From Rhizobium sp. (GTDB lineage Bacteria; Pseudomonadota; Alphaproteobacteria; Rhizobiales; Rhizobiaceae), in the NCBI GenBank assembly GCA_019739215.1, contig JAHHDR010000028.1, positions 62,001-126,000 on the forward strand: a DNA stretch of 64,000 bases, written 5' to 3'. Below the pieces are notes generated by a model, which made no database searches, had not been told where the DNA came from, and saw only the letters and a program-made list of their open reading frames with translations. This document shows positions 1 to 9,179 of the stretch, piece by piece. How positions within the stretch are numbered: position 1 is the first letter of the stretch; each line of letters opens with the position of its first letter. The position numbers were made by a program, and so were the translations under genes.

Positions 1-9
1 AGGAAGACA

Positions 10-1191
10 ATGTCTGACGTCGAACTCAAATTCACCCGCGAGGAATATGCCGCGCGCCTCGAAAAGACCCGTGCCGCGATGGAGGCCAAGGGCGTCGACC
101 TGCTGATCTGCAGCGATCCCTCCAACATGAACTGGCTGACCGGCTATGACGGCTGGTCCTTCTATGTCCACCAGGCCGTGATCGTGCCGCCGCATGGCGA
201 ACCGATCTGGTACGGCCGCGGACAGGATGCAAACGGCGCCAAGCTGACCGCCTATCTCAAGCATGAAAACATCGTTCCCTATGCCGACCACTATGTGCAG
301 TCGACCGAGCGGCATCCGATGGACTATCTGGCGGCCAAGCTCGCCGAGCGCGGCTTCGACAAGCTGCGCATCGGCGTCGAGATGGACAATTACTGGTTTT
401 CGGCCGCCGCCTTCGCGTCGCTCGTCAAGCACCTGCCGAACGCGACATTCGTCGATTGCACGGCGCTGGTGAACTGGCAGCGTGCGGTCAAGAGCCCCAC
501 CGAGATCCAATATATGCGCAATGCCGCCCGCATCGTCGAGGCCATGCACCAGCGGATCGCCGACAAGATCGAGGTCGGCATGCGCAAGTGTGATCTGGTG
601 GCGGAAATCTATGATGCCGGGACGCGCGGCGTCGATGGCATCGGCGGCGACTATCCGGCGATCGTACCGCTTCTGCCCTCGGGCCGTGATGCCTCGGCAC
701 CGCACCTGACCTGGGACGACAAGCCGATGAAGTCGGGCGAGGGCACCTTTTTCGAGATCGCCGGTTGCTACAACCGCTATCACGTGCCGCTTTCGCGCAC
801 GATCTTCCTGGGCAAGCCGACACAGGAATTCCTTGATGCCGAAAACGCGACGCTCGAAGGCATGGACGCCGGCCTTGCGGCGGCCAAGCCTGGCAACACC
901 TGCGAGGACATCGCCAACGCCTTCTTCGCGGTCTTGAAGAAATACGGAATCGTCAAGGACAACCGCACCGGTTACGGCATCGGCGTCTCCTATCCGCCGG
1001 ACTGGGGCGAACGCACGATGAGCCTGCGTCCCGGCGACAAAAGCGAACTCAAGCCCGGCATGACCTTCCACTTCATGACCGGCCTCTGGCTCGAAACCAT
1101 GGGCCTCGAGATCACCGAGAGCATCCTGATCACTGAGACCGGCGTCGAGTGCCTCGCCAACGTGCCGCGCAAGCTTCTGGTCAAGGACTGA
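10..1191 (+). CDS. doeA: Ectoine hydrolase DoeA (M24 creatinase/prolidase fold)
   Basis: 393 aa protein of the creatinase/aminopeptidase P (M24) superfamily, with an N-terminal creatinase-like domain (about residues 10-160) and a C-terminal pita-bread domain (about 165-390). The overall sequence matches ectoine hydrolase, which opens the ectoine ring to give N-acetyl-diaminobutyrate. The length is that of DoeA. The start follows an AGGAAG ribosome site. The next gene, doeB, begins 3 bases after the stop and supplies the next step, which supports the call. The gene begins 9 bases into the window, so earlier genes of the operon (uptake, transaminase, regulator) would lie upstream and are not visible. 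Recognition is by memory of the family. Confidence 0.88.
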   Translation: MSDVELKFTREEYAARLEKTRAAMEAKGVDLLICSDPSNMNWLTGYDGWSFYVHQAVIVPPHGEPIWYGRGQDANGAKLTAYLKHENIVPYADHYVQSTERHPMDYLAAKLAERGFDKLRIGVEMDNYWFSAAAFASLVKHLPNATFVDCTALVNWQRAVKSPTEIQYMRNAARIVEAMHQRIADKIEVGMRKCDLVAEIYDAGTRGVDGIGGDYPAIVPLLPSGRDASAPHLTWDDKPMKSGEGTFFEIAGCYNRYHVPLSRTIFLGKPTQEFLDAENATLEGMDAGLAAAKPGNTCEDIANAFFAVLKKYGIVKDNRTGYGIGVSYPPDWGERTMSLRPGDKSELKPGMTFHFMTGLWLETMGLEITESILITETGVECLANVPRKLLVKD

Positions 1192-1194
1192 GCC

Positions 1195-2199
1195 ATGAAC
1201 GTGCACCAGATGCGGCCGTCGCCGATCTCGCCAACCTTCGATCTTGCGGCGCGGGGCGTCAACCACGGCTTTCTCAAGCTGCCCTACAGCCGCGACGACT
1301 CGGCCTGGGGATCGGTGATGATCCCGATCACGGTGGTGCGCAACGGGGAGGGCCCCACGGCCCTTCTCACCGGCGGCAACCATGGCGACGAATATGAGGG
1401 ACCGGTCGCGCTGTTCGATCTCGCCCGGTCGCTCACAGCCGAGGACGTGACCGGCACCGTCATCATCGTGCCGGCCATGAACTATCCCGCCTTCCTTGCC
1501 GGCACGCGGACGTCACCCATTGACAGGGGCAACATGAACCGGAGCTTCCCGGGCGCCCCGGACGGAACGGTCACGCAGAAGATCGCCGACTACTTCCAGC
1601 GCCATCTCCTGCCGATGGCCGATATCGTGCTCGACTTCCATTCCGGTGGCCGGACGCTCGACTTCCTGCCCTATTGCGCGGCGCACCGCCTGGCCGACAA
1701 GGAGCAGGAGCGCAAGAGTTTCGAGCTCGTCGAAGCGTTCGGCGCGCCCTATTCCATGGCGATGCTGGAGATCGATGCGGTGGGCATGTATGACACCGCG
1801 GCGGAGGACATGGGCAAGGTCTTCGTCACCACCGAACTCGGTGGCGGCGGTTCGTCGACGGCCCGCACGGCAGGCATCGCCAGGCGCGGCGTACGCAACG
1901 TGCTCGCCCGGGCCGGGATACTGAAGGGCGAGACCGGGGCATCGACCACGGCCTGGCTCGACATGCCCGACGACGACTGCTTCTCCTTCGCCGAGGATGG
2001 AGGGTTGATCGAATTCGTCAAGGATCTCGGCGACGACCTGCGCAAGGGCGAAACGATCGCGCTCGTCTATCCCGTCGGCCGCACGGGGGTCGCACCGAGC
2101 GAGATCCGGGCCAGGATGGACGGCGTGCTCGCCGCCCGGCATTTTCCCGGCCTTGTCAAGCCAGGCGATTGCGTCTCGGTGCTCGCGGTTCGCCGCTGA
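1195..2199 (+). CDS. doeB: N-acetyl-diaminobutyrate deacetylase DoeB
   Basis: 334 aa member of the succinylglutamate desuccinylase/aspartoacylase zinc family. The zinc site is visible as GGNHGDEYEG (His and Glu ligands, about residue 60) and the later DFHSGG (His ligand). In ectoine degradation DoeB removes the acetyl group from N-alpha-acetyl-L-2,4-diaminobutyrate to give diaminobutyrate. It is translated with doeA (3-base gap). It is convergent with the cupin gene, whose stop lies 9 bases away. A second DoeB-like protein is encoded at 47080-48102 and shares the same motifs but has different neighbours. Confidence 0.87.
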   Translation: MNVHQMRPSPISPTFDLAARGVNHGFLKLPYSRDDSAWGSVMIPITVVRNGEGPTALLTGGNHGDEYEGPVALFDLARSLTAEDVTGTVIIVPAMNYPAFLAGTRTSPIDRGNMNRSFPGAPDGTVTQKIADYFQRHLLPMADIVLDFHSGGRTLDFLPYCAAHRLADKEQERKSFELVEAFGAPYSMAMLEIDAVGMYDTAAEDMGKVFVTTELGGGGSSTARTAGIARRGVRNVLARAGILKGETGASTTAWLDMPDDDCFSFAEDGGLIEFVKDLGDDLRKGETIALVYPVGRTGVAPSEIRARMDGVLAARHFPGLVKPGDCVSVLAVRR

Positions 2200-2208
2200 T
2201 CCGGGCGG

Positions 2209-2742
2209 CTACCGGAAGAGCCTGTCGACATAGTCGCGGCCCAGCCCGACCTTGTCGTAGTGGTCACGACAGAGTGCGATATAGTTGTGGACGTCGAAGT
2301 AACCGTTCGGCTCGCCGTCCTCATCGAGCCAGACCAGCGGCCCGGTGACCTGGAAGAACACCTTCATCGGCTGCTCATGCTCATAGGCCACCAGAGTGTG
2401 ACCTTCGCCGGGCGTCTCATAGACGAAGTCACCGGCGGTCGCCGTCCAGTGGTGCTCGAGATAGCCCCATTTGCCTGAAATCGTGTAGGCGAAGACCTCG
2501 TGCGGGTGGTAGTGGCGGTTCACCAGGCCCGCCTTTTTCGCCATCAGGATGTCGCACCACTTGTTCTGCGTCGGCGAGATCCAGAGCGGTCGGGAGGAGA
2601 CGGTATCGGTGAAGGGCACGTAGTAGCGCTCGTCCTCGGTTGGCGCGTTTGCGAGATAGACCTCCGGCAGGGCGTCCGGCTGGAACACCTTGGAAATCGG
2701 CTTCAGGTCCTTCCAGAATTCATTTGTGGCGTGTTCGGGCAT
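2209..2742 (-). CDS. Cupin dioxygenase-like protein (2,4'-dihydroxyacetophenone dioxygenase family)
   Basis: 177 aa single-domain cupin. The metal-binding cupin motif is visible as NRHYHPHEVFAYTISG with further acidic and His residues (GEGHT) in the second motif. The sequence resembles the 2,4'-dihydroxyacetophenone dioxygenase group of cupins. That enzyme cleaves an aryl ketone between ring and carbonyl carbons, but the substrate here is not proven. The ATG at 2742 is preceded by a near-perfect AAGGAGG site, so longer in-frame extensions are rejected. It is the last gene of the minus-strand operon running from 11409, 23 bases after the thiamine-diphosphate enzyme gene, which suggests a role in the same oxidative pathway. 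Confidence 0.72.
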   Translation of the reverse strand: MPEHATNEFWKDLKPISKVFQPDALPEVYLANAPTEDERYYVPFTDTVSSRPLWISPTQNKWCDILMAKKAGLVNRHYHPHEVFAYTISGKWGYLEHHWTATAGDFVYETPGEGHTLVAYEHEQPMKVFFQVTGPLVWLDEDGEPNGYFDVHNYIALCRDHYDKVGLGRDYVDRLFR

Positions 2743-2765
2743 GGTTTCCTCCTTGGGTTCTATGG

Positions 2766-4478
2766 TCAGGCACGGACATGAACGTTGAGAAGCGCCGCAC
2801 CCCGGTTGGCGTCGATATGCCGGATGGCGCGGAATAGGGCACCGGCGAGATCCTCGCCGCGCATGACGGTTTCCGAATAGGCGTTGCTGGCGGCGGCGAT
2901 GCGGGCGAAGTCGGGCACCGGTGCCAGCGAGGTCAGCGGCATGCGGTTGGTCCTGGCCGCATAGCCGTCGGGATAGATTCCGAGCACCGACTGCCGCACG
3001 GCACCCCATTCGGCATTGTTGACGACGATGATGAGGATCGGCAGCGCCAGTGCCTCCGCGATCTGGTGGCAGGCCGCGGGATTGGAGAATATGTAGGACC
3101 CGTCTCCCATCGTGGCGACGATCAGCCGGTCGCGATCAGCGAGCTGCATGCCGAGCGCGGCGGGGAACGACCAGCCCAGGCCGCCCGAATGTGGCTCCTG
3201 ATACCACGAACGATGGTCGGAAAGGTCCATCGCGGCGAGCGGGCAGCCGAGTTCGGAGAGAACGGTCGCCTTGCGGCCGGCGATCGCATGCGACAGCGTC
3301 AGGCTGACCCATTCCTTGGTCATGGGCTGGGCGGAACCGGCCTCGGCACGCTTGAGGACTGCGTCTCGCGCTGCCGTGTTGCGGGCCTCGATCGTGGAAC
3401 GTCGCGTGGCAAGCCCCTCCGGGCGGGGATGTGCCTCCATGGCCTCGGAGAGTGCAATCAGGCCGGCGTCGAGGTCACAGGCGATCGTGACGTCGGAGGG
3501 AAAATAGCGCACCGGAAAGCGCTGGAAGAGCGGGTCCTGGCCGAGCTGGATCACCTTGCAGCCGTCACGCAACTGGTGGGTGTCGGGCGACCAGGGCGCG
3601 AGCGCGTCCAGCACCAGGACCGCATCGGCCGCCTCGAGCAGCGGCGCGGGATCGGCCGGGGACGCCATCGGGTGGCCGGTGGGCATTGCAAGCTGCACCG
3701 CCCAGTATTGGCAGACCGGGATCGCCCAGTCTTCCGCCAGCCGCTGCAGCGCGGCGAAACCCGCAGCCGAGCCTGCGCCGCGCTGGGCGAAGATGACAGG
3801 ATTGCGCGCCCGCGCCAGGATCTCGGCGGCCTCGGAAATTGCCGCGGCAGCCGGACTATGAACCGCGGGGCGCATCGTCGGCGCGGCATCGAGCCCGTCG
3901 CGCGGGCAGGGCTGGCAGAGCACCTCGCGCGGCAGGCTCATGTAGACGGGGCCGCGTGGCGTCGACATCGCGATCGCATGCGCCCGGTCCGCCATCTGCG
4001 GCACGTGCTCGGGAAAACGCAGCTCGTCGTCCCACTTCACCGCCTCGCGCACCAGCGCCGCCTGGTCGCGCATTTCCTGGCCCCAGCCGATCGGCACCGT
4101 GCGGGAACCGAGATGGCCGCGTTCGCTGGCCGGCGTCCGGCCGGAAAACAGCAGGACGGGGATGTGTTCGGTGGCGGCATTGATCGCGCCGATCGCGCAA
4201 TTGGCCAGCCCGACATTGGTATGCGCCATCACCGCCTGTGCCCGCCCGGTGGCGAGGTAGTAGCCATGCGCCATCGCCATGGCCGCACCTTCGTGCGGGA
4301 TTACGATCGCCTCGGGCAGGGCGATTCCCTTGGCCTCCGCCTCCGCGAGGCCTTCGATGACGGGCGGGAAATCGGTGCCGGAATTGGCGAATATGTAGTC
4401 GACGCCGAGCGTCTTGAGGCGGGCCAGCAGGGCGCCGCCGGCGGTGATGGTTGCAGGGGCGGGCTTCACGGGGCTCAT
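2766..4478 (-). CDS. Thiamine-diphosphate-dependent enzyme (benzoylformate decarboxylase/acetolactate synthase-like)
   Basis: 570 aa protein with the three-domain layout of ThDP enzymes. The catalytic Glu sits in PHEGAAM (E63). The ThDP/Mg motif begins GDG at 458-460 and ends NN at 487-488. The likely reaction is decarboxylation of a 2-oxoacid to an aldehyde, as in benzoylformate decarboxylase, or a carboligation. Substrate residues cannot be assigned by eye. It lies between an SDR (9-base gap) and a cupin, with an aldehyde dehydrogenase nearby, consistent with ketoacid to aldehyde to acid. The AAGAAGG ribosome site abuts ATG 4478, so an internal GTG three codons later could be the real start. 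Confidence 0.75.
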   Translation of the reverse strand: MSPVKPAPATITAGGALLARLKTLGVDYIFANSGTDFPPVIEGLAEAEAKGIALPEAIVIPHEGAAMAMAHGYYLATGRAQAVMAHTNVGLANCAIGAINAATEHIPVLLFSGRTPASERGHLGSRTVPIGWGQEMRDQAALVREAVKWDDELRFPEHVPQMADRAHAIAMSTPRGPVYMSLPREVLCQPCPRDGLDAAPTMRPAVHSPAAAAISEAAEILARARNPVIFAQRGAGSAAGFAALQRLAEDWAIPVCQYWAVQLAMPTGHPMASPADPAPLLEAADAVLVLDALAPWSPDTHQLRDGCKVIQLGQDPLFQRFPVRYFPSDVTIACDLDAGLIALSEAMEAHPRPEGLATRRSTIEARNTAARDAVLKRAEAGSAQPMTKEWVSLTLSHAIAGRKATVLSELGCPLAAMDLSDHRSWYQEPHSGGLGWSFPAALGMQLADRDRLIVATMGDGSYIFSNPAACHQIAEALALPILIIVVNNAEWGAVRQSVLGIYPDGYAARTNRMPLTSLAPVPDFARIAAASNAYSETVMRGEDLAGALFRAIRHIDANRGAALLNVHVRA

Positions 4479-4487
4479 CCTTCTTGT

Positions 4488-5246
4488 TCAGGCGCTCATG
4501 CCGCCATCGACCATCAGCGTGGTGCCGGTGACGAAACTCGATTGGTCGGAGGCGAGGTAGAGTACCGACTGTGCGATCTCGTCGGCCGTTCCGTGGCGGC
4601 CGAGCGGGATCAGGCGGTTGAAGAATTCGGTGCCGTCGCCGCCGATTGCGGCGCCGAGTCCCTGTTCGACGGCGAGCTGGAAACCGTTGTCGATCGGGCC
4701 GGGATGGATCGTGTTGACGCGGATCGCCCGCGGCGCCAGTTCCTTGGCAAGGCATCGCATCAGGCCGACCTGCGCGTGCTTGGCGACGATATAGGCATGG
4801 ACACCGGGATCGCCGCGGGTGGCGGCGACCGACGAGGTGATCACGATCGACCCTCCATCGCGCATCCGCGGCACGGCATGCTTGGCAGCAAGGAACGCGC
4901 CGCGCACATGCACGGCCTGGACGGCGTCGAAGACGTCAGTGGGATAGTGCTCGATCGGCGCGACCGTGCCGAAGTTTCCAGCATTGGAGAAAAGCACGTC
5001 GATCGGCCCGAAGCGCGACACGGTGTCGGCGACGTAGCGGGCCGCATCCTCCTCCCGCGAGACATCCGCCGCGATGCAGAGCGTGCGATCCGGCGGCAGG
5101 GTCGCCGCGGCCTCTGCGAGCGATTCGGCGGACAGGTCCACCAGCGAGATACAGGCACCTTCGGCCAGGAACAGCCGGGCGGTGGCAATGCCGAGGCTGC
5201 CGGCGCCGCCGGTCACGAGGCAGCACTTGTCCTTCAGGATGTCCAC
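4488..5246 (-). CDS. SDR-family NAD(P)-dependent oxidoreductase
   Basis: 252 aa classical short-chain dehydrogenase. It has a cofactor glycine motif near the start (TGGAGSLG), an NAG motif (SNAGNFG), and a Tyr-x-x-x-Lys active site seen as AYIVAKHA. The start is GTG at 5246 with GAGGAG upstream. The neighbouring ThDP decarboxylase-like and aldehyde dehydrogenase genes suggest it oxidises a hydroxy-acid or alcohol of the same pathway, for instance an aryl-hydroxyacid to its 2-oxoacid. That is inference. A 104-base gap with a GC-rich hairpin separates it from the upstream aldehyde dehydrogenase gene. Confidence 0.82.
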   Translation of the reverse strand: MDILKDKCCLVTGGAGSLGIATARLFLAEGACISLVDLSAESLAEAAATLPPDRTLCIAADVSREEDAARYVADTVSRFGPIDVLFSNAGNFGTVAPIEHYPTDVFDAVQAVHVRGAFLAAKHAVPRMRDGGSIVITSSVAATRGDPGVHAYIVAKHAQVGLMRCLAKELAPRAIRVNTIHPGPIDNGFQLAVEQGLGAAIGGDGTEFFNRLIPLGRHGTADEIAQSVLYLASDQSSFVTGTTLMVDGGMSA

Positions 5247-5315
5247 GCTTCGGCTCCTCTTCGTGGCGGCAAGCCCGGCTGCGCGGGCCTTGGATGGTCG
5301 AATGGGTCGCGATGC

Positions 5316-5344
5316 CGGCCGGCCACTTCTGCGGCGGCCGGCCG
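5316..5344. other. GC-rich stem-loop between aldehyde dehydrogenase and SDR genes
   Basis: A 9-bp perfect stem (arms 5316-5324 and 5336-5344, core GGCCGGCC) with an 11-base loop lies in the 104-base gap of the minus-strand operon, just after the aldehyde dehydrogenase stop. No run of U follows, so an intrinsic terminator is unlikely. It may be an mRNA-stabilising or attenuating structure, or chance in GC-rich DNA. Confidence 0.35.
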
Positions 5345-5350
5345 TGCATG

Positions 5351-6802
5351 TCAGATCGGGTAGTGGATCGGACCGTCCTGGATGGTGATCCAGCGCAGTT
5401 CGGTGAATTCGGCGATGCCGGCCTTGCCGCCGAAGCGGCCGTAGCCGGAATCCTTCACGCCGCCAAAGGGCATCTGCGCCTCATCGTGGACAGTCGGGCC
5501 ATTGATGTGGCAGATGCCGGATTCGATGCGTCGCGCCACGGACATGGCGCGGCTCACATCCCTGCCGAAGACGGCGGCCGACAGACCGTATTCGGTGTCG
5601 TTGGCCACGCGGACGGCCTCATCGACCGACCCGACCCGCACCACGGACACGACCGGGCCGAAGCTTTCCTCGCCATAGATGCGCATCGCCGGGGTGACCC
5701 GGTCTAGCAGGGTCGCCTCGACGATCGTGCCGTCGGCGCCGCCGCCGGCCGCCAGCACGGCGCCCTTGCCGATAGCGTCCTGTACGAGCGCACTGATCCG
5801 CTGGGCGGCGGAAGCATCGACGACGGAGCCGAGCGGCGTGTCGCCACGCCGGGGATCGCCGGCCTTCAGCGTCCGGACCTTGGCTGCGAGCGCCTCGACG
5901 AAGCCGTCGGCAATGCTATCGTCGACCACGATGCGTTCCGTCGACATGCAGATCTGGCCCTGGTTCATGTAGGCGCCGAAGGCCGCAGCGGCGACGGCCT
6001 GCTCGATATCTGCATCGTCCAGGACGACCAGCGGCGCCTTGCCTCCGAGCTCAAGCAGCGCCGGCTTGAGATAGCGACCGGCAGTCTCGGCGACGATACG
6101 GCCGACCCGGGTGGAGCCCGTGAAGTTGACGCGTCGCACGGCGGGGTGGGCGATCAGCGCCTCGACGATGGCGCCGGCATCCTCCGGTGCGTTGGAGACG
6201 GCATTGAGCACGCCTTCGGGAAGCCCGGCTTCGTGCAGCGCGTCGACGATCAGCCGATGCGTGCGCGGGCAGATCTCCGAGGTCTTCATCACCACCGTGT
6301 TGCCGCAGGCGAGCGGGGTCGCGAGTGAGCGGACACCGAGGATGACCGGCGCATTCCACGGCGCGATCGACAGGACCACGCCGGCGGCCTGGCGCACGCC
6401 CATGGCGAGCGAACCGGGACGGTTGGAGGGGATGATTTCGCCGGATATCTGCGTGGTCAGCGAGGCGGCCTCGCGCAGCATGTCGGCAGCAAGCCCGACA
6501 TTGAACATCGCCCAGCCTGCCGTCGCCCCTGTTTCGGCGGCCATGGCGGCGACGAAGTCGTCGACCTTCGCCTGCAGCCTGTCGGCAGCGGCGAGCAGGA
6601 TCTTCCGGCGCGCGCCGGGCCCGGTCGCGGCCCAGGCCGGGAAGGCCTTCGCCGCCGCGTTGGCGGCCTGGCGGGCGTCCTCGAGCGAGGCAGCGGCGAC
6701 CTCGGAGGCCACTTCGCCGGAGATCGGGTTGATGCGGGAGAAGGTGCGCCCGTCGGAAGCACCCTGATCGAGATTGTTGATCTTCAGTCCAAGGACAGTC
6801 AT
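5351..6802 (-). CDS. NAD(P)-dependent aldehyde dehydrogenase (benzaldehyde/vanillin type)
   Basis: 483 aa aldehyde dehydrogenase with the usual family length. Visible active-site residues are Asn in PWN (N150), Lys in MKTSE (K173), the general-base Glu in LLELGGK (E251) and the nucleophile Cys in QGQICMS (C285). It oxidises an aldehyde to the acid. The sequence resembles the vanillin/salicylaldehyde/benzaldehyde branch, but side-chain specificity cannot be read. ATG 6802 has GAGGAG upstream. It follows livF by 22 bases, so the Liv-type importer and the enzymes are probably co-transcribed from the promoter near 11409. Confidence 0.87.
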   Translation of the reverse strand: MTVLGLKINNLDQGASDGRTFSRINPISGEVASEVAAASLEDARQAANAAAKAFPAWAATGPGARRKILLAAADRLQAKVDDFVAAMAAETGATAGWAMFNVGLAADMLREAASLTTQISGEIIPSNRPGSLAMGVRQAAGVVLSIAPWNAPVILGVRSLATPLACGNTVVMKTSEICPRTHRLIVDALHEAGLPEGVLNAVSNAPEDAGAIVEALIAHPAVRRVNFTGSTRVGRIVAETAGRYLKPALLELGGKAPLVVLDDADIEQAVAAAAFGAYMNQGQICMSTERIVVDDSIADGFVEALAAKVRTLKAGDPRRGDTPLGSVVDASAAQRISALVQDAIGKGAVLAAGGGADGTIVEATLLDRVTPAMRIYGEESFGPVVSVVRVGSVDEAVRVANDTEYGLSAAVFGRDVSRAMSVARRIESGICHINGPTVHDEAQMPFGGVKDSGYGRFGGKAGIAEFTELRWITIQDGPIHYPI

Positions 6803-6824
6803 TTTCGGCTCCTCGCGCGAGTTT

Positions 6825-7538
6825 TCAGACGGTTGTGCCCAGGAACGCGCGCTTCACGGCGTCGTCGTTCAGCAGGGCGGTTGCGGTATTTTCACCGGCG
6901 ATGCGGCCGGCTTCTATGAGATAGCCGCGATCGGCGATCGAGAGAGACATGCGGACGTTCTGTTCGACGATGAGCAGCGCCGGGCCGCTGTCGCGGATGC
7001 GCTGCAATGCGGAGAAGAGTTCGCCGACGACAACAGGCGCCAGGCCCAGGCTCGGCTCGTCCAGCATCAGCAGGTCGGGCTTCGACATCAGGGCGCGGCC
7101 GATCGCCACCATCTGCTGTTCGCCGCCCGACATCGTGTTGACGAACTGCGCGCGCCGGTCTGCGAGCTTCGGAAAGAGTTCATAGACGAGTTGACGACCC
7201 TGCGCCGCATGGGCGCGGGCCCGCCTCGCATAGGCGCCGAGCGCCAGGTTCTCCTCCACGGTCAGGTCGCCGAAGATGCCGCGTCCCTCCGGCACGAGCG
7301 CGATGCCGGCCTCCAGCACGAGATGCGCCGGGCGTGCCGCGATGTCCTGGCCCGAAAGCCGGATCGAGGCGCCTGCATCCGGCCTGACGAGACCGGCGGC
7401 GCATTTCAGGAGCGAGGACTTGCCTGCACCGTTGGCGCCGAGGATCACGACGATCTCGCCTTTAGCGACGGTGACGGCAACACGATCCAGCGCGAGATGC
7501 TGGCCGTAATGCAGGGAAAGGTCGTGGATCTCAAGCAT
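6825..7538 (-). CDS. Branched-chain-type ABC transporter ATP-binding protein (LivF-like)
   Basis: 237 aa ATPase. It shows Walker A GANGAGKSSL, signature SGGEQQM and Walker B LLMLDEPSLGLAP, the last of these typical of LivF. It energises a high-affinity importer with LivG, LivM, LivH and the binding protein at 10183-11409. The start at 7538 overlaps the livG stop by 8 bases, so the two ATPases are translationally coupled. An aromatic or hydroxy-acid substrate rather than leucine is likely because catabolic genes follow in the same operon. Confidence 0.9.
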   Translation of the reverse strand: MLEIHDLSLHYGQHLALDRVAVTVAKGEIVVILGANGAGKSSLLKCAAGLVRPDAGASIRLSGQDIAARPAHLVLEAGIALVPEGRGIFGDLTVEENLALGAYARRARAHAAQGRQLVYELFPKLADRRAQFVNTMSGGEQQMVAIGRALMSKPDLLMLDEPSLGLAPVVVGELFSALQRIRDSGPALLIVEQNVRMSLSIADRGYLIEAGRIAGENTATALLNDDAVKRAFLGTTV

Positions 7539-8259
7539 GACCGTCTCCGAGATAGGCGCGAACGACTTCGGGGTCGGAGAGTGCATCGGCGGTGGCCGCA
7601 TCGGCGATCTTCTGGCCGGCATTCATCACGATGCAGCGGCCGCACAACGCGCGGATCGCATCCATCACATGCTCGACGAGAAGGACGGAAATGCCGCGGT
7701 CCCTCAGGGACAGGATAAGGTCGATGCCGGTGCGCAGTTCCGTCGGGTTGAGGCCCGCGAGCCATTCGTCGAGCAGCAGCAGTTCCGGCTCCGCGGCAAG
7801 CGCGCGCGCCAGCTCCATGCGCTTCTGGTCGATATAGGTGAGCGACCCGGCCTGCTGCCGGGCGCGGTCGGCCAGCCCGACTTCGGCGATGTGAATCCTG
7901 GCTTCGTCCCGAGCGACCGCGCCCCACAGGCGTCGCCTGCCGAAGGCGAGGGCTGCGATCACGTTGTCCTCGACCGAGAGTGAGGGCAGTGCCCGCACGA
8001 GCTGGAATGTCCGGGCCACGCCCTTGGTGGCAATGCGGTTCGGGCGCAGGCCCGAAATGCGCTCGCCATTGAGCATGATCGCGCCATTGGTCGGCATCAG
8101 GAAACCAGAGATCATGTTGAGCACCGTGGTCTTGCCCGAGCCGTTGGGCCCGAGCAGGCCGACAACTTCGCCCCGCGCAAGCGCGAAGGATACGCCGTTG
8201 ACGGCTGTCAATCCGCCGAAGCGCTTGGTGAGCCCGTCGAGGGCGAGCAGCGTGGTCAT
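7531..8259 (-). CDS. Branched-chain-type ABC transporter ATP-binding protein (LivG-like)
   Basis: 242 aa ATPase with Walker A GPNGSGKTT, the LivG-type long loop (GVARTFQLVR) and Walker B ELLLLDEWLAGL. The signature is degenerate: it reads SLTYIDQKRMELARAL rather than LSxGQ, which is common in LivG proteins. The ATG at 8259 overlaps the livM stop (ATGA), and the end overlaps livF. It forms the heterodimeric ATPase of the importer with LivF. Confidence 0.9.
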   Translation of the reverse strand: MTTLLALDGLTKRFGGLTAVNGVSFALARGEVVGLLGPNGSGKTTVLNMISGFLMPTNGAIMLNGERISGLRPNRIATKGVARTFQLVRALPSLSVEDNVIAALAFGRRRLWGAVARDEARIHIAEVGLADRARQQAGSLTYIDQKRMELARALAAEPELLLLDEWLAGLNPTELRTGIDLILSLRDRGISVLLVEHVMDAIRALCGRCIVMNAGQKIADAATADALSDPEVVRAYLGDGHA

Positions 8260-9179
8260 TTCGCGGCTCCCTTCTTCATGCGTCCCTCGATCGCGGCCAG
8301 CACGCCCTTCGGCAGAAGGAAGACGATGGCGATGAAGATCAGGCCGAGGATGATCGGGTAATGGTTGGGGAAGTTGGCGGACAGCCATTCGAACAGCAGG
8401 AACAGCGGGATCGCCCCGAGCAGAGGCCCCCATAGCCGGTCGGCGCCGCCCAGGAGCGCCATGATCAGTGCGAGGAAGGAGATCGTCGGATTGAAGACGA
8501 TGCTCGGCTCGATATAGGTCCAGCGCGGCGCCTGGATCGCGCCCACCAGCGTGATGATCACGGCACTGGCGGCAAAAAGGGCGAGCTTCAGCCTTGTGAT
8601 GTCGATCCCACAATGGCTGGCGACGACCTCGTCCTCGCCGATGACCTTCAGCGCCAGTCCCCAGCGCGAACGGCCGATGGCCCAGGAGATGAGGAATGTC
8701 ACGGCTGCGAGTGCGAGGAGCTGCCAGTAGATGTCTTCGGGTGTCAGGGGCAGGAAGACGTAGCGGCCGAGCGTGCCGGTGACGTTGACTTCGTACCAGG
8801 TGACGAGCTGGCGGATCAACTCGGCAAGGCCGAAGGTAAAGATCACGAAATAGACCCCGGCGAGCCTGAGCGTGGCGAGGCCCACAACAAGTGCCACGAC
8901 CAGGCCGACCAGCGCGGCCACCAGCAGCACCAGCGGATAGGGCAGCGTCTCACTGAGCACGCCGACCGTATAGGCGCCAATGCCGAAGAAGGCCACGGTG
9001 GCGAGCGACACGTAGCGTGTCGGACCGGAGAAGAGGCCCCAGGCGGTGGCGAGGATGACATAGCCGGTCATGCCGATCATCAGGGTGATGGCATAGGGGC
9101 CGGCGAAGAACGGCAGAGCTGCGAGACCGGCCAGGATCAGGCCGGCGGATGCCAGCCCCAGGGTGGTGGATCGGCTCAT
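8256..9179 (-). CDS. Branched-chain-type ABC transporter permease (LivM-like)
   Basis: 307 aa integral membrane permease with many hydrophobic segments through its length and the LivM family EAA-like region near the middle-to-C-terminal part. It forms the channel with LivH. Start ATG 9179 overlaps the livH stop by 4 bases, and the end overlaps livG by 4 bases. This is tight coupling typical of Liv operons. The length is somewhat short for LivM, which is normal for rhizobial paralogues. Confidence 0.9.
   Translation of the reverse strand: MSRSTTLGLASAGLILAGLAALPFFAGPYAITLMIGMTGYVILATAWGLFSGPTRYVSLATVAFFGIGAYTVGVLSETLPYPLVLLVAALVGLVVALVVGLATLRLAGVYFVIFTFGLAELIRQLVTWYEVNVTGTLGRYVFLPLTPEDIYWQLLALAAVTFLISWAIGRSRWGLALKVIGEDEVVASHCGIDITRLKLALFAASAVIITLVGAIQAPRWTYIEPSIVFNPTISFLALIMALLGGADRLWGPLLGAIPLFLLFEWLSANFPNHYPIILGLIFIAIVFLLPKGVLAAIEGRMKKGAAK

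Noticed and set aside
3066..5363. 765-aa open frame on the plus strand
   Set aside because: Lies opposite the ThDP enzyme and SDR genes; it is a low-complexity Arg/Gly-rich shadow of GC-rich coding sequence with no motif.
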